Shown here piece after piece: positions 39,756 to 53,521 of a stretch of DNA of 64,000 nt; position 1 is the stretch's first letter, and each line of letters opens with the position of its first letter. The stretch lies in NCBI RefSeq assembly GCF_029433855.1, contig NZ_JAROAU010000003.1:2861440-2925439 (forward strand), given 5' to 3'. Both the position numbers and the translations under genes were made by a program. The notes beneath the pieces were generated by a model. That model made no database searches and was not told the origin of the DNA. It worked only from the letters and a program-made list of their open reading frames with translations. Source of the stretch: Candidatus Kosakonia sp. 282A-S69. Its GTDB lineage: Bacteria > Pseudomonadota > Gammaproteobacteria > Enterobacterales > Enterobacteriaceae.

Positions 39756-41090
39756 TCATGCACTGTCGGCATTGGCGAACCAGCTGCCGTTGCGCCAGTG
39801 ATGACGCCAGATCAGCGCCAGCGTGACGCCGCGCAGCGCAAGGAAAACCGCCAGCGAGAGCCATAAACCATGGTTACCCAACCACGGCACCGTTATCAGG
39901 GTCAGTCCAAATCCGGCAGCGGCAATCGCCATACTGTTACGCATTTCAGCCGCGCGCGTCGCACCCACAAACATGCCGTCGAGCAAATAGCACCATACCC
40001 CCACCAGCGGCAGCACCACCTGCCAGATAAGATAGTGCCCGGCAACAGCCTGCAACTCAGGAATGGAGGTCAATAGCGCGATAATCGTGCTGCCCGCCAG
40101 CGCGTAGACAAGGGCAAACGCGAGGGCTACAAGCCCGGCCTGTCGACACGCCGCGCGCCAGACATGGAGTAACTGACTGCCGTCGCGCGCGCCGTAAGCC
40201 TGACCGGAGTGCGCTTCAACGGCATAGGCAAAGCCGTCCAGCGCATAGGCGGTAAAGGTGAGGAACATCATCAGCACTGCGTTGGCGGCAACCGTTTCGC
40301 TGCCCAGACGCGCACCCAGCACGGTGATAGAGCCGAAACAGAGTTGCAGCAGCAGCGAGCGCAGCATGATATCGCGGTTGAGCGCCAGCAAGCGACGAAC
40401 GCCGCCGCGCCAGGCAGATTTCAGCATTGAGAGCGGGATAGCCTGCCGGCGTAAAACTTGCCACACCATCAGCAGGCCGATAAAGAAAGTGACGTATTCC
40501 GCGATTACTGTGGCGAGCGCGGCACCCTGCACATTCATCTGCAGGACCATCACCAGCCAGAGATCGAGGACGATATTGAAGAGGTTGCCGACCACCAGCA
40601 GTATCACCGGCGCGCGGGCATACTGCACCCCGAGCAGCCAGCCAAGCAGCACCATATTACCCAGCGAGGCTGGCGCGCTAAGCCAGCGGATCGCCAGAAA
40701 GCGTCGCGCCTGCTCCAGCACCGCCTCGCTACCCCCGGTAATATGCAGCGCCAGATCGATAAGCGGCGTGCGTAACAGCGCGATAACAACACCTGCGCCG
40801 AGCGCCAGCAGCAGCGGTTGTACCAGAGCACGTGACAGTGCGGAGGGATTTTTTGCACCGAATGCCTGGGCGGTAAGCCCGGTGGTGCTCATACGCAGAA
40901 ACAGCAGCAGCATAAAGAGGAAGCTGGTTGCCGTTGCGCCAATCGCCACACCGCCGAGGTAGATGGGGCTATCCAGATGACCTATCACCGCCGTATCAAC
41001 TAAGCCCAGTAGCGGCACGGTGATATTCGATAAAATCATCGGCAGCGCAAGCCGCCACAAAGCTTTGTCGGATGCGGTTAACAGCGGCAT
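39756..41090 (-). CDS. dinF: MATE-family efflux protein DinF
   Basis: A 444-residue MATE-family carrier with about 12 spans, closely matching E. coli DinF (WRLALPMILSNITVPLLGLV, GLTAQAFGAKNP, DGFAYAVEAHSGQAYGARDG). It exports small cations or drugs and contributes to oxidative and bile stress tolerance in E. coli. The conserved N-terminus starts at MPLLTASDK (41090); neither this ATG nor upstream in-frame starts (ATG 41120, GTG 41135) has a good ribosome site. It lies 75 bp after lexA and is expected to be co-transcribed and SOS-induced. Confidence 0.93.
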   Translation of the reverse strand: MPLLTASDKALWRLALPMILSNITVPLLGLVDTAVIGHLDSPIYLGGVAIGATATSFLFMLLLFLRMSTTGLTAQAFGAKNPSALSRALVQPLLLALGAGVVIALLRTPLIDLALHITGGSEAVLEQARRFLAIRWLSAPASLGNMVLLGWLLGVQYARAPVILLVVGNLFNIVLDLWLVMVLQMNVQGAALATVIAEYVTFFIGLLMVWQVLRRQAIPLSMLKSAWRGGVRRLLALNRDIMLRSLLLQLCFGSITVLGARLGSETVAANAVLMMFLTFTAYALDGFAYAVEAHSGQAYGARDGSQLLHVWRAACRQAGLVALAFALVYALAGSTIIALLTSIPELQAVAGHYLIWQVVLPLVGVWCYLLDGMFVGATRAAEMRNSMAIAAAGFGLTLITVPWLGNHGLWLSLAVFLALRGVTLALIWRHHWRNGSWFANADSA

Positions 41091-41123
41091 AGCGTAAGCG
41101 TCATTAAAGAGGAGAAGCATGGT

Positions 41124-41151
41124 GCTGCGGCGCACAACGGGGCGCCACAGC
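41124..41151 (-). other. Hairpin between lexA and dinF
   Basis: GCTGTGGCGC / GCGCCGCAGC, nearly perfect 10-bp stem just downstream of lexA on the minus strand, with no T tract. It probably attenuates read-through into dinF. Confidence 0.5.
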
Positions 41152-41165
41152 AGAGAAAAGAGGCG

Positions 41166-41780
41166 TTACAGCCATTCACCGTTACGAATGACGCCTACCG
41201 CCAGCCCTTCAATGGTGAAGTTCTGTTTGCGCAGATCGACCACAATCGGGGAGAAATCGCTGTTTTCCGCCAGCAGTTCAACGGTGTTGCCCTGTTTTTT
41301 CAGGCGCTTCACCGTCACTTCATCTTCGATACGGGCAACAATGACCTGGCCGTTACGCGCATCCTGGGTTTTATGCACCGCCAGCAGATCGCCGTCCATA
41401 ATACCGATATCTTTCATCGACATCCCGCTAACGCGCAGCAGGAAGTCCGCATGTGGTTTGAAGAGATTAGGATCGACCTGGTAGTGGCTTTCGATATGCT
41501 GCTGCGCCAGTAGCGGCTCACCCGCAGCGACACGACCAATCAGCGGCAGACCCACATCGTTCTCTTCTTCCAGCAGCAGGCGGAGACCGCGCGATGCGCC
41601 AGATACGATTTCGATTACCCCTTTGCGCGCCAGCGCTTTAAGGTGTTCTTCGGCTGCATTTGGGGAACGGAACCCCAATTGCTGTGCGATTTCCGCACGC
41701 GTCGGTGGCATACCGGTTTGGGTGATGCGATCGCGAATCAGATCGAACACCTCTTGCTGCCTGGCCGTTAATGCTTTCAT
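41166..41780 (-). CDS. lexA: SOS repressor LexA
   Basis: A 204-residue LexA (E. coli 202; two extra residues lie in the linker around EEENDVG). The winged helix ([20 protein letters not shown]) binds SOS boxes; the Ala-Gly cleavage site is in RVAAGEP, and the catalytic Ser lies in VSGMSMKD with the Lys in [14 protein letters not shown]. RecA-stimulated self-cleavage induces the SOS genes uvrA, ssb, dinF and itself. Two LexA boxes stand directly upstream. Confidence 0.98.
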   Translation of the reverse strand: MKALTARQQEVFDLIRDRITQTGMPPTRAEIAQQLGFRSPNAAEEHLKALARKGVIEIVSGASRGLRLLLEEENDVGLPLIGRVAAGEPLLAQQHIESHYQVDPNLFKPHADFLLRVSGMSMKDIGIMDGDLLAVHKTQDARNGQVIVARIEDEVTVKRLKKQGNTVELLAENSDFSPIVVDLRKQNFTIEGLAVGVIRNGEWL

Positions 41781-41786
41781 CCCGCC

Positions 41787-41806
41787 CCCTGGGTGTATAT
41801 ACAGTT
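41787..41806 (-). promoter_or_regulatory. LexA box proximal to lexA
   Basis: On the minus strand AACTGTATATACACCCAGGG (CTG-N10-CAG), 7 bp before the start codon. Confidence 0.93.
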
Positions 41807-41807
41807 A

Positions 41808-41827
41808 TGCTGTGAGTATATACAGTC
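41808..41827 (-). promoter_or_regulatory. LexA box distal to lexA
   Basis: On the minus strand GACTGTATATACTCACAGCA (CTG-N10-CAG), centred 21 bp from the proximal box, as in E. coli. Confidence 0.93.
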
Positions 41828-41888
41828 AACGGCGATTTTGAAACCACATTTAAGCAAAAATCCAGAGTGTTATTGAATTATGGAAACG

Positions 41889-42257
41889 CTATCGAAAATG
41901 TGACCAAAGAAGCGAGATCCAGGTAAAGAGCGCCAGTAAGATTGTCATCAGCACCGCGGCCGAGCCCATATCTTTTGCCCGGCCGGAAAGCTCATGGAAC
42001 TCAGGCCCAATACGGTCTACCACCGCTTCGATAGCGCTATTGAGGATTTCGACAATCATCACCAGCGTGACCGAGCCAATAAGCAGGACGCGAGTAATGA
42101 CGTCAATATCTAAAAATGCAGCAATAATAATAGCCAGAACGACGGCTACGCCCTCCTGGCGAAAAGCAGCTTCATTGATCCAGGCTGCGCGTACGCCTTT
42201 CCACGAATATCCTGCGGCTTTAATGATCCGGGTAAAACCGGTGGTATTATTTGCCAT
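41889..42257 (-). CDS. dgkA: Diacylglycerol kinase DgkA
   Basis: A 122-residue trimeric integral membrane kinase, same length as E. coli DgkA. It phosphorylates diacylglycerol released by osmoregulated glucan synthesis. The three spans and the catalytic segment EILNSAIEAVVDRIGPEFHE are intact. It is divergent from plsB across about 130 bp, and both act in phospholipid metabolism. Confidence 0.97.
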   Translation of the reverse strand: MANNTTGFTRIIKAAGYSWKGVRAAWINEAAFRQEGVAVVLAIIIAAFLDIDVITRVLLIGSVTLVMIVEILNSAIEAVVDRIGPEFHELSGRAKDMGSAAVLMTILLALFTWISLLWSHFR

Positions 42258-42389
42258 GAAAAGAACCTTTTTAACTATTAAGCGTCAATGAGTAGTGGTA
42301 CACACAGCGGTACCCCAGAAATTATGCGTGCTTTCTGATATTCTTGCGGCGCAATGGCACTATTAATAACCAGAGGCTTTACACCCTTT

Positions 42390-44810
42390 ATGTCCGGCTG
42401 GCCACGAATTTACTACAAATTACTGAACTTACCATTAAGCGTGCTGGTAAAAAGTAAATCGATCCCCGCAGAACCTGCACAGGAACTGGGGCTCGACACA
42501 TCACGACCTATTATGTACGTGCTGCCTTATAACTCAAAGGCAGACTTAATGACCTTGCGCGAGCAGTGCCTGGCGCATGAATTACCCGATCCCCTCGAAC
42601 CGCTGGAGATCGATGGCGCACTGCTGCCACGCTACGTGTTTATTCACGGCGGCCCGCGCGTATTCACTTATTACACGCCCAAAGAAGAGTCTATCAAACT
42701 GTTTCACGACTACCTGGATTTACACCGCAGCCATCCCGATCTGGATGTGCAGATGGTGCCGGTCTCGGTAATGTTTGGCCGTTCACCAGGCCGCGAAAAG
42801 GGTGAGGTCAACCCGCCGTTGCGCATGCTCAACGGTATTCAAAAGTTTTTCGCTGTTTCGTGGCTTGGCCGCGACAGCTTTGTGCGTTTCTCCCCGCCGG
42901 TTTCGCTGCGCCGCATGGCGACCGAACACGGCACGGATAAGATCATCGCGCAGAAACTGGCCCGCGTGGCGCGGATGCACTTCGCCCGTCAGCGTCTGGC
43001 CGCCGTTGGCCCCCGTCTGCCGGCGCGCCAGGATCTCTTCAATAAGCTGCTGTCGTCGAAAGCGATTGCCCGCGCGGTGGAAGATGAAGCGCGCAGCAAA
43101 AAGATCTCCCACGATAAGGCACAGCAAAATGCTATCGCGCTGATGGAAGAGATCGCCGCTAACTTCTCTTACGAGATGATTCGCCTGACGGACCGCATCC
43201 TCGGCTTTACGTGGAACCGGCTCTATCAGGGGATCAACGTGCACAACGCCGAGCGCGTACGCCAGCTGGCGCACGAAGGGCATGAAATTGTCTATGTCCC
43301 CTGCCACCGCAGCCACATGGACTACCTGCTGCTCTCCTATGTGCTTTACCACCAGGGTCTGGTGCCGCCGCATATTGCGGCCGGGATCAACCTCAACTTC
43401 TGGCCCGCCGGTCCGATTTTCCGCCGTCTTGGCGCCTTCTTTATTCGCCGTACCTTCAAAGGCAACAAGCTCTACTCGACGGTGTTCCGTGAATACCTGG
43501 GCGAGCTGTTCAGCCGCGGTTATTCGGTGGAGTATTTTGTTGAAGGTGGTCGCTCGCGTACCGGGCGCCTGCTCGATCCGAAAACCGGTACCCTGTCGAT
43601 GACCATTCAGGCGATGCTGCGCGGCGGCACGCGCCCGATCACGCTGGTGCCAATCTATATCGGCTACGAGCATGTGATGGAGGTCGGCACCTACGCCAAA
43701 GAGCTGCGCGGCGCGACGAAAGAGAAAGAGAGCCTGCTGCAGATGCTGCGCGGCCTCAGCAAGCTGCGTAACCTTGGTCAGGGCTATGTGAACTTCGGCG
43801 AGCCGATCCCGCTGATGAACTACCTGAACCACCATGTGCCGGAGTGGCGTGAATCCATCGACCCGATTGAAGCAATCCGTCCGGCATGGCTGACCCCGAC
43901 GGTTAACAGCATCGCTGCCGATCTGATGGTGCGCATCAATAACGCCGGAGCGGCAAACGCCATGAACCTCTGCTGTACGGCGTTGCTGGCTTCGCGCCAG
44001 CGCTCGTTGACGCGCGAGCAGTTGACCGAGCAGCTCAACTGCTACCTTGAGCTGATGCGCAATGTGCCCTACTCGCCGGACTCTACCACGCCGTCCGCCA
44101 GCGCCGCCGAGCTTATTGCTCATGCGCTGCAGATGAACAAGTTTGAGGTCGAGAAGGACACCATTGGCGATATCATCATCCTGCCGCGCGAGCAGGCGGT
44201 GCTGATGACCTATTACCGCAACAACATTGCGCACATGCTGATGCTGCCGTCGCTGATCGCGGCGATTGTGATCCAGCATCGCGCCATCTCTCGCGGCGAA
44301 ATTCTGCGTCATGTGGAATTGCTCTACCCAATGCTTAAAGCCGAGCTGTTCCTGCGCTGGGAAAACGCAGAGCTGGCCGGGGTGCTGGATAATCTGATTC
44401 AGGAGTTGGTGCGCCAGGGGCTGATTACCCTGAAAGAGGATCTTCTTAACGTCAATCCGGCTCACTCACGCACCCTGCAACTGCTGGCCGCAGGCGCGCG
44501 CGAGACGCTGCAGCGTTATGCCATCACCTTCTGGCTGCTGAGCGCCAACCCGACGATGAACCGCAGTACGCTGGAGAAAGAGAGCCGTACGCTGGCGCAG
44601 CGCCTGTCGGTACTGCACGGCATCAATGCGCCGGAGTTCTTCGATAAAGCGGTCTTCAGCACGCTGGTGCTGACGCTGCGCGATGAGGGCTATATCAGCG
44701 ATACCGGCGACGCCGATCCGGCGCGCACGCTTGGCGTTTACCAGATGCTGGCAGAGCTGATGACGTCCGATGTGCGTTTAACGATTGAGAGCGCGACGCA
44801 AGCGGAGTAA
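42390..44810 (+). CDS. plsB: Glycerol-3-phosphate 1-O-acyltransferase PlsB
   Basis: An 806-residue inner-membrane-associated acyltransferase (E. coli 807) making lysophosphatidic acid, the first step of phospholipid synthesis. Catalytic motif HRSHMD ([20 protein letters not shown]), [15 protein letters not shown] and the [11 protein letters not shown] block are present. The start was placed at [16 protein letters not shown]; 12 more in-frame codons upstream are not conserved. A REP array follows the stop. Confidence 0.97.
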   Translation: MSGWPRIYYKLLNLPLSVLVKSKSIPAEPAQELGLDTSRPIMYVLPYNSKADLMTLREQCLAHELPDPLEPLEIDGALLPRYVFIHGGPRVFTYYTPKEESIKLFHDYLDLHRSHPDLDVQMVPVSVMFGRSPGREKGEVNPPLRMLNGIQKFFAVSWLGRDSFVRFSPPVSLRRMATEHGTDKIIAQKLARVARMHFARQRLAAVGPRLPARQDLFNKLLSSKAIARAVEDEARSKKISHDKAQQNAIALMEEIAANFSYEMIRLTDRILGFTWNRLYQGINVHNAERVRQLAHEGHEIVYVPCHRSHMDYLLLSYVLYHQGLVPPHIAAGINLNFWPAGPIFRRLGAFFIRRTFKGNKLYSTVFREYLGELFSRGYSVEYFVEGGRSRTGRLLDPKTGTLSMTIQAMLRGGTRPITLVPIYIGYEHVMEVGTYAKELRGATKEKESLLQMLRGLSKLRNLGQGYVNFGEPIPLMNYLNHHVPEWRESIDPIEAIRPAWLTPTVNSIAADLMVRINNAGAANAMNLCCTALLASRQRSLTREQLTEQLNCYLELMRNVPYSPDSTTPSASAAELIAHALQMNKFEVEKDTIGDIIILPREQAVLMTYYRNNIAHMLMLPSLIAAIVIQHRAISRGEILRHVELLYPMLKAELFLRWENAELAGVLDNLIQELVRQGLITLKEDLLNVNPAHSRTLQLLAAGARETLQRYAITFWLLSANPTMNRSTLEKESRTLAQRLSVLHGINAPEFFDKAVFSTLVLTLRDEGYISDTGDADPARTLGVYQMLAELMTSDVRLTIESATQAE

Positions 44811-44816
44811 TGGAAG

Positions 44817-45022
44817 TGCCGGATGGCGTATAAATGCTTATCCGGCCTGCCCGGTAATGCTGAACTGTATGCTCATTGCCGGATGGCGCGTAAACGCTTA
44901 TCCGGCCTGGGTGGTAATGCTGAACTGTATACTCATTGCCGGATGGCGCTAACGCTTATCCGGCCTACAGTTTCAGGGGCACCGAACCTGTAGGCCGGAT
45001 AAGGCGCAGCCGCCATCCGGCA
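44817..45022. repeat. 60-bp tandem REP array between plsB and ubiA
   Basis: TGCCGGATGGCG recurs at 44817, 44877 and 44937, an exact 60-bp period, each unit carrying a REP palindrome ending ATCCGGCC. An inverted unit (TAGGCCGGATAAGGCG...CCATCCGGCA, 44991-45022) closes the array between convergent genes. Confidence 0.92.
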
Positions 45023-45058
45023 ACTTCGCGCACGAGCCGCGTAAACCCGCCCCCCACG

Positions 45059-45931
45059 CTATATGTGCAGATAACTCACCGCCAGCCCCAGAAACAGCAC
45101 CAGGCCAACGTAGTTATTGTTCAGAAAGGCTTTAAAACAGGCATCACGCTCGCGGCCTGCAATCAATACCTGCTGATAGACAAACAGCGCCCCGGCAATC
45201 AGCACGGTAGCGTAGTAGATCCCCCCAAGCCCGTTCAGCCAGCCAACTGCCGCCATCATCGCCATCACCATCACCTGCAAAATGCCGATAATCAGCTTGT
45301 CGTGACGTCCAAAGAGGATCGCCGTCGACTTGATGCCAATCTTCACATCATCGTCACGATCGACCATCGCATATTCAGTGTCATAGGCTACTGCCCACAG
45401 GATGTTGGCGAAGAACATAATCCAGCAGCTCAGCGGCACCGACTCGCTGACAGCGGCAAACGCCATCGGTATCGACCAGCCAAAGGCCGCACCCAGCACC
45501 ACCTGCGGCAGATGCGTGTAGCGTTTCATAAACGGGTAGATCCAGGCCAGGCCCAGCGCCGCGACCGAAAGCAGGATAGTCATCAGATTGAGGGTAAGCA
45601 CCAGCGCAAAAGCCAGCAGCACAAGGATGAGAAACAGCCCGCGTGCCTCATTCTCCGTCACCGCGCCGCTCGGCAGGGGACGGTTAGCTGTGCGCTTCAC
45701 GTGCCCGTCAAATTTACGATCCGCGTAATCATTCACCACGCAGCCGGCCGCGCGCATCAGCCAGACGCCGGCGACAAACACTAACAAAATCCACAGCGGC
45801 GGTACGCCCGGTGTTGCCACCCACAGCGCCCACAGCGTCGGCCACAGCAGTAACAGCGCACCAATCGGTTTGTCCGTACGCATTAGCCGATGAAAGGCCA
45901 ACAGTTTAGTTGGCGTGAGACTCCACTCCAT
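45059..45931 (-). CDS. ubiA: 4-hydroxybenzoate octaprenyltransferase UbiA
   Basis: A 290-residue membrane prenyltransferase, same length as E. coli UbiA, attaching the polyprenyl tail to 4-hydroxybenzoate in ubiquinone synthesis. Both Asp-rich Mg-pyrophosphate motifs are intact: [11 protein letters not shown] and [12 protein letters not shown]. About eight or nine spans. The start was set at MEWSLTPTK, 12 bp after ubiC on the same strand, forming the ubiCA unit. Confidence 0.97.
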   Translation of the reverse strand: MEWSLTPTKLLAFHRLMRTDKPIGALLLLWPTLWALWVATPGVPPLWILLVFVAGVWLMRAAGCVVNDYADRKFDGHVKRTANRPLPSGAVTENEARGLFLILVLLAFALVLTLNLMTILLSVAALGLAWIYPFMKRYTHLPQVVLGAAFGWSIPMAFAAVSESVPLSCWIMFFANILWAVAYDTEYAMVDRDDDVKIGIKSTAILFGRHDKLIIGILQVMVMAMMAAVGWLNGLGGIYYATVLIAGALFVYQQVLIAGRERDACFKAFLNNNYVGLVLFLGLAVSYLHI

Positions 45932-45943
45932 TTTCAATTCCTC

Positions 45944-46441
45944 TTAGTACAGCGGCGACGCGGGCAGAAACAGTTCGGTTAACATCAGCGGCTTGCCGCC
46001 GAGACGCAGGCGGGAGCGCCGCCCCCATAACTGCTCGTGGCGTCCAATATCAATAAAGTCACGCGTAAGTGTAGAAGAGGTGAAAAGATATCGCCCCAGC
46101 GGCGTCTTCCCCAGCTTTTGCAGCGCCAGTTCCGGACCGCTCAGGGTTGACTCCGGCACCACGGTACGACCGGCAAGCCAGGGCTCGCCGTCGGCGCAGA
46201 GCAGGATTTCCCGCAGCCAGTAACGAGCCTCATCGGGCAGGTGATCGCGCTCTTCGGCGATCTCATCAGGCGTGACAAACCCCTCGCGGATCAGCGTAAC
46301 CGTGACCTTTTTGCCCTGTTGTTCAAAACGTTGGGTCATGGAATCTTCCAGCAACAGCCACTCAAGCAGTTGCGGTTCCAGCGCGGGGATGGCGTCCAGG
46401 TAGCGAAGCGCACGCAATTGCGTAAGCGCAGGATGTGACAT
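45944..46441 (-). CDS. ubiC: Chorismate pyruvate-lyase UbiC
   Basis: A 165-residue soluble enzyme, same length as E. coli UbiC, releasing 4-hydroxybenzoate and pyruvate from chorismate, the entry step to ubiquinone. Active-site features include the VTLIREGFV stretch, [20 protein letters not shown] and a conserved C-terminal Glu ([14 protein letters not shown]). It leads into ubiA. Confidence 0.97.
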   Translation of the reverse strand: MSHPALTQLRALRYLDAIPALEPQLLEWLLLEDSMTQRFEQQGKKVTVTLIREGFVTPDEIAEERDHLPDEARYWLREILLCADGEPWLAGRTVVPESTLSGPELALQKLGKTPLGRYLFTSSTLTRDFIDIGRHEQLWGRRSRLRLGGKPLMLTELFLPASPLY

Positions 46442-46561
46442 GCCTTACTCTCCGGTACATAACATTGCCGTAGTGTATCGCAGAACCGATTGGCGAGTGG
46501 CGGGAAACTTTATTCGTTTTCATCCGTGCAACAGTTGCGCAACAGCGCACCCGCACGGAGG

Positions 46562-46588
46562 AAAAAAAGGTGCGTCTGGCGACGCACC
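46562..46588 (-). terminator. malM operon terminator
   Basis: On the minus strand perfect GGTGCGTC-gcca-GACGCACC stem followed by seven T residues, 33 bp after the malM stop. Confidence 0.92.
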
Positions 46589-46621
46589 AGTTACTGCAAG
46601 TATCAACAACGTGGGGAGAGG

Positions 46622-47569
46622 TTACCCCTTGCCTTTTACACTGCTGATAAAAGTGGCACGGGCAGTTTTCGACCCGAGACGCTCTGCTTCATTCAATAAT
46701 TTCAGGGCCTTATCGATATCACCCTTCTCAGCCGCCTGTTTGATGGCCCGGTTAAAGTAGCTCTCGGTATCATTCAGCATCGGCTCGCTTTTCGCGGCAG
46801 GTGCCGGAGCAGGCGCAGGTGCTGCAACCGGTGCTGGTGCAGGCTGCGTGTTATAAACCGGTGCGGCGGTGTTTCCGACCGTGACCGCGCTCGGTGCTGA
46901 GGAGCCAAACAGTGGGCCAACCAGGATGCTGGACGCGGACGAGGTGCTGGCTTTCAGCGCCAGTGTGCCGCTGGTGGCATGGCGGGCAATCGGATCCGGA
47001 ATATCCGGCACCGCGTTACCGTTTCCTTTGGCGAAGGCTTTCGCCGGGTCAACCATTTGCGTGGTCTGCCGCAGATCTTTTTCCGTGGTGAACACTAATA
47101 GGTAGAGCTTTTGCTGACCCAGCGCAGGCGTCAGTTTCATGGTGCCTTCCAGGCGATTATCGGACATCACGCCCGGCTCCTGGTAGGCAAAGAAGCTGGA
47201 GGGGAAAAAGGCTGCTGGCGACAGATTCTGATCCAGCACCAGCACGTTCGGCGCGAAGACGCTTTCATCTTTGACTTTGCTGCTTAACGTAATATTCAGT
47301 TCGCCGATATTGGCCGGCACGCTGTAGGCCATCACCGGGCCGCTGATGCCGCTGACATTCAGACGCTGTCCGGCGACAGAGATGTCGTTAGTCACGGTTT
47401 GTGAGGCATTTACCGGCGTCCACTGTAGTTGCTGAAGCGCGGAGGCAGGAATAGCAGGCGCGGCGGAGAGATCCTGCGGCACGATGTTAATCGCCGCGAA
47501 GCTGGTTATGGGCGCAGCCAGCAGGCCAGCTGTGAGGCACAATGCGAGAAGACTCTTTTTCATTTTCAT
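46622..47569 (-). CDS. malM: Maltose operon periplasmic protein MalM
   Basis: A 315-residue periplasmic protein (E. coli 306). A signal peptide (MKMKKSLLALCLTAGLLAAP, cleavage after SFA) precedes the body, which matches MalM (SGPVMAYSVPANIGELNITL, MLNDTESYFNRAIKQAAEKG). A longer Ala/Pro repeat linker (PAPAPVAAPAPAPAPA, about 247-262) explains the extra length. It is the last gene of malK-lamB-malM; in E. coli it is dispensable for maltose use and its role is unclear. Confidence 0.95.
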   Translation of the reverse strand: MKMKKSLLALCLTAGLLAAPITSFAAINIVPQDLSAAPAIPASALQQLQWTPVNASQTVTNDISVAGQRLNVSGISGPVMAYSVPANIGELNITLSSKVKDESVFAPNVLVLDQNLSPAAFFPSSFFAYQEPGVMSDNRLEGTMKLTPALGQQKLYLLVFTTEKDLRQTTQMVDPAKAFAKGNGNAVPDIPDPIARHATSGTLALKASTSSASSILVGPLFGSSAPSAVTVGNTAAPVYNTQPAPAPVAAPAPAPAPAAKSEPMLNDTESYFNRAIKQAAEKGDIDKALKLLNEAERLGSKTARATFISSVKGKG

Positions 47570-47630
47570 TGTTATCACCTTAATTTCGTTGTGAGCGGTA
47601 GCCAGGCAATAGCGCGCTTCACCTAAAATT

Positions 47631-47648
47631 GAGGGGCTTGCGCCCCTC
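47631..47648 (-). terminator. lamB-malM intercistronic hairpin
   Basis: GAGGGGC-gcaa-GCCCCTC on the minus strand followed by AATTTT; likely a partial terminator or mRNA-stabilising stem. Confidence 0.6.
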
Positions 47649-47678
47649 TTTTCATGCATTACAGCGGGTAAGTCTCGA

Positions 47679-49031
<1,353 letters not shown>

Positions 49032-49168
49032 TTACACGCCCCCGTCCGGCTAACGCTTTGTTGGCTGCCGTATTCACCCGTTCGCCTACCTTTGTAAGCT
49101 CACAAGTGCATGCCGTTGCCGCCTCGACATCATGCGAATGGCTTTGTGTAATCTCATTGTGGGGTAGC

Positions 49169-50278
49169 TTAAACGCCAGGTTCTTTATGCAACCGGCGGC
49201 AGGCGGTGCCATCTTCACGGAACAGATGGCAACGCTCCGGCGGTAAGCCGATGGCGAATGTGGCACCCTCTTCTACCAGCACCACGTCGTTCTGGCGGTA
49301 GACCAGGTTCTGACGTATTGCGGGGATCTGGATATGAATCTGTGTTTCATGACCGAGCTGTTCGACCACCTGAACGGTGCCGGAGAGCGTGACATCGGCG
49401 ATATCGCTGGGCAGCAGATGCTCCGGGCGAATGCCGAGCGACATATTGGCGCCGACCTGCACGTTTGCGCTGTCGACCGGCAGCCACACCTGCTGGCGGT
49501 TAGGCAGCTCAACCTGCACCTGCTCAATCGCCGTGGCGGTGACTTTCACCGGCAGGAAGTTCATCTTCGGCGAGCCGATAAAACCAGCAACAAAGCGGTC
49601 CGCCGGGTAGTGATACAGCTCCAGCGGCTTGCCGACCTGCGCCACGCGCCCGGCGTCCAGCACCACGATTTTGTCGGCCAGCGTCATCGCTTCGACCTGA
49701 TCGTGAGTGACGTAAATCATCGTGCGGCGCAGGCGCTTATGCAGACGGGAGATCTCAATACGCATCTGCACGCGCAGCGCGGCATCAAGGTTGGAGAGGG
49801 GTTCATCAAGCAGGAAAACGCGCGGCTCGGCCACCAGCGTGCGGCCAATCGCCACGCGCTGACGCTGACCGCCGGAGAGCGCCTTCGGTTTACGCTCCAG
49901 CAGGTGCCCCAGTTGCAGCACTTCGGAGACCTGCGTGACGCGCGATTTGATCAGATCTTTCTTCGCGCCCGCGAGCGTAAGGCCGAACGACATATTGTCC
50001 GCCACCGACAGGTGCGGGTAGAGCGCATAGGACTGGAACACCATGCCGATACCGCGCTCAGCGGGCGGCACATCATTCATGCGGGTATCGCCAATCAGCA
50101 GATCACCGCTGGTAATCGTCTCCAGCCCGGCAATCATGCGCAGCAGCGTTGACTTACCGCAGCCTGACGGGCCGACAAACACGACGAACTCACCTTCGTG
50201 AATGTCCAGACTGATATCTCTCGATACCACCACATCGCCCCAGGCTTTCGTGACATTTCGCAGCTGTACGCTCGCCAT
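49169..50278 (-). CDS. malK: Maltose/maltodextrin ABC transporter ATPase MalK
   Basis: A 369-residue ATPase (E. coli 371). The nucleotide-binding domain has Walker [12 protein letters not shown], signature [14 protein letters not shown], Walker [13 protein letters not shown] and the switch His in [10 protein letters not shown]. The C-terminal regulatory domain (about 236-369) binds MalT and EIIA-Glc in E. coli. The start was set at MASVQLRNV. It powers MalFG import and heads malK-lamB-malM. Confidence 0.97.
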   Translation of the reverse strand: MASVQLRNVTKAWGDVVVSRDISLDIHEGEFVVFVGPSGCGKSTLLRMIAGLETITSGDLLIGDTRMNDVPPAERGIGMVFQSYALYPHLSVADNMSFGLTLAGAKKDLIKSRVTQVSEVLQLGHLLERKPKALSGGQRQRVAIGRTLVAEPRVFLLDEPLSNLDAALRVQMRIEISRLHKRLRRTMIYVTHDQVEAMTLADKIVVLDAGRVAQVGKPLELYHYPADRFVAGFIGSPKMNFLPVKVTATAIEQVQVELPNRQQVWLPVDSANVQVGANMSLGIRPEHLLPSDIADVTLSGTVQVVEQLGHETQIHIQIPAIRQNLVYRQNDVVLVEEGATFAIGLPPERCHLFREDGTACRRLHKEPGV

Positions 50279-51838
<1,560 letters not shown>

Positions 51839-51848
51839 GAACGTAACG

Positions 51849-51872
51849 GCCCTGCTCCGTTCAGGACAGGGC
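51849..51872 (+). other. malE-malF intercistronic hairpin
   Basis: GCCCTGcTCC / GGACAGGGC, directly after the malE stop. It probably stabilises malE mRNA and lowers malF expression relative to malE, as REP elements do in E. coli. Confidence 0.55.
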
Positions 51873-51962
51873 GCACTGGACAGGCTGTATACATGCCCGA
51901 TTTCACGCTGCCTCGCCAACAACGAAGCGGCGTGAAGAGGGGCGTGTAGAGAGGACACTCCC

Positions 51963-53507
51963 ATGGATGTTGTAAGAAAACGCCACTGGTGGCAAAGCTC
52001 GCAGGTTGCATGGGCCGCCATCGCCTTGATCGGGCTGCTGGTGGCTTACCTTGTCGTCATGATGTATGCCCAGGGGGAATACCTTTTTGCCATCACCACG
52101 CTCGTGCTGAGTTCGGCAGGCCTCTACATTTTTGCCAATCGTAAAGCGTACGCCTGGCGCTATGTCTATCCGGGCCTGGCGGGCATGGGGCTGTTTGTCC
52201 TCTTCCCGCTGATTTGCACCATCGCCATCGCCTTTACCAACTACAGCAGTACCAACCAGCTCACCCAGGAGCGCGCGCAGCAGGTGCTGCTCGATCGCTC
52301 ATACCAGGCGGGCAAAGCCTACAATTTTGGCCTCTATCCGGCCGGAGATAAGTGGCAATTAGCGCTGACGGATGGCGAGAGCGGTAAACACTATCTTTCT
52401 GACGCCTTTAAACCCGGCGGCGAACAGAAGCTAAAGGTCAAAGAGGTTGATGCGCTGCCAGCCGGCGAGCGCGCAAACCTGCGTGTGATTACGCAGAACC
52501 GCCAGGGGCTGAACCAGCTCACCGCGATCCTGCCGGATGAGAGCAAAGTGGCGATGAGTTCGCTGCGCCAGTTCTCCGGCACCCGCCCGCTCTATCAGGT
52601 TGAGCCGGACGGCACGCTGCTCAATAACCAGAGCGGCATCAAATATCGCCCCAACAACCAGATCGGTTTCTACCAGGCGCTTAACGCTGACGGAAGCTGG
52701 GGCAGTGAGAAGCTAAGCCCCGGTTATACGGTCACCATCGGCTGGGATAACTTCACCCGCGTCTTTACCGATGAAGGAATTCAAAAACCGTTTATCGAGA
52801 TTTTTATCTGGACGGTAATCTTCTCCCTCCTCACCGTGGTGCTGACGGTGGCGGTCGGTATGGTATTGGCCTGCGTCGTGCAGTGGGAGTCGTTAAAAGG
52901 TAAGGCGGTCTATCGCCTGCTGCTGATCCTGCCTTACGCCGTGCCGTCGTTTATCTCGATCCTGATCTTTAAAGGGCTGTTCAACCAGAGCTTTGGTGAG
53001 ATCAACATGATGTTGAGCGCGCTGTTCGGCATTAAACCGGCATGGTTTAGCGATCCGAACACCGCCCGCGCGATGGTAGTGATCGTCAACACCTGGCTCG
53101 GCTACCCCTATATGATGATCCTCTGCATGGGCCTGCTAAAAGCGATCCCGGACGATCTCTATGAAGCCTCGGCAATGGATGGCGCCGGGCCGTTGCAGAA
53201 CTTTTTCCGCATCACCTTCCCGCTGCTGATAAAGCCCCTGACGCCGCTGATGATCGCAAGCTTTGCCTTTAACTTTAACAACTTCGTGCTGATTCAGCTG
53301 CTGACCAACGGCGGCCCGGATCGCATCGGCACCACCACGCCGGCGGGCTATACCGACCTGCTGGTGAGCTACACCTACCGCATCGCCTTTGAAGGCGGCG
53401 GCGGCCAGGACTTCGGTCTTGCCGCGGCTATCGCCACGCTGATCTTCCTGCTGGTGGGCGCGCTGGCCATCGTCAATCTGAAAGCCACGCGCATGAAATT
53501 CGATTAA
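51963..53507 (+). CDS. malF: Maltose ABC transporter permease MalF
   Basis: A 514-residue permease, same length as E. coli MalF, with eight spans and the unusually large periplasmic P2 loop (about residues 93-275) that contacts MalE. The EAA loop that docks on MalK is [20 protein letters not shown]. It follows malE by 124 bp and precedes malG. Confidence 0.97.
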   Translation: MDVVRKRHWWQSSQVAWAAIALIGLLVAYLVVMMYAQGEYLFAITTLVLSSAGLYIFANRKAYAWRYVYPGLAGMGLFVLFPLICTIAIAFTNYSSTNQLTQERAQQVLLDRSYQAGKAYNFGLYPAGDKWQLALTDGESGKHYLSDAFKPGGEQKLKVKEVDALPAGERANLRVITQNRQGLNQLTAILPDESKVAMSSLRQFSGTRPLYQVEPDGTLLNNQSGIKYRPNNQIGFYQALNADGSWGSEKLSPGYTVTIGWDNFTRVFTDEGIQKPFIEIFIWTVIFSLLTVVLTVAVGMVLACVVQWESLKGKAVYRLLLILPYAVPSFISILIFKGLFNQSFGEINMMLSALFGIKPAWFSDPNTARAMVVIVNTWLGYPYMMILCMGLLKAIPDDLYEASAMDGAGPLQNFFRITFPLLIKPLTPLMIASFAFNFNNFVLIQLLTNGGPDRIGTTTPAGYTDLLVSYTYRIAFEGGGGQDFGLAAAIATLIFLLVGALAIVNLKATRMKFD

Positions 53508-53521
53508 GGAGGAGGAAAACT

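Noticed and set aside
42783-44465. 560-codon minus-strand open frame opposite plsB
   Set aside because: No recognisable motif and low-complexity composition; shadow of plsB.
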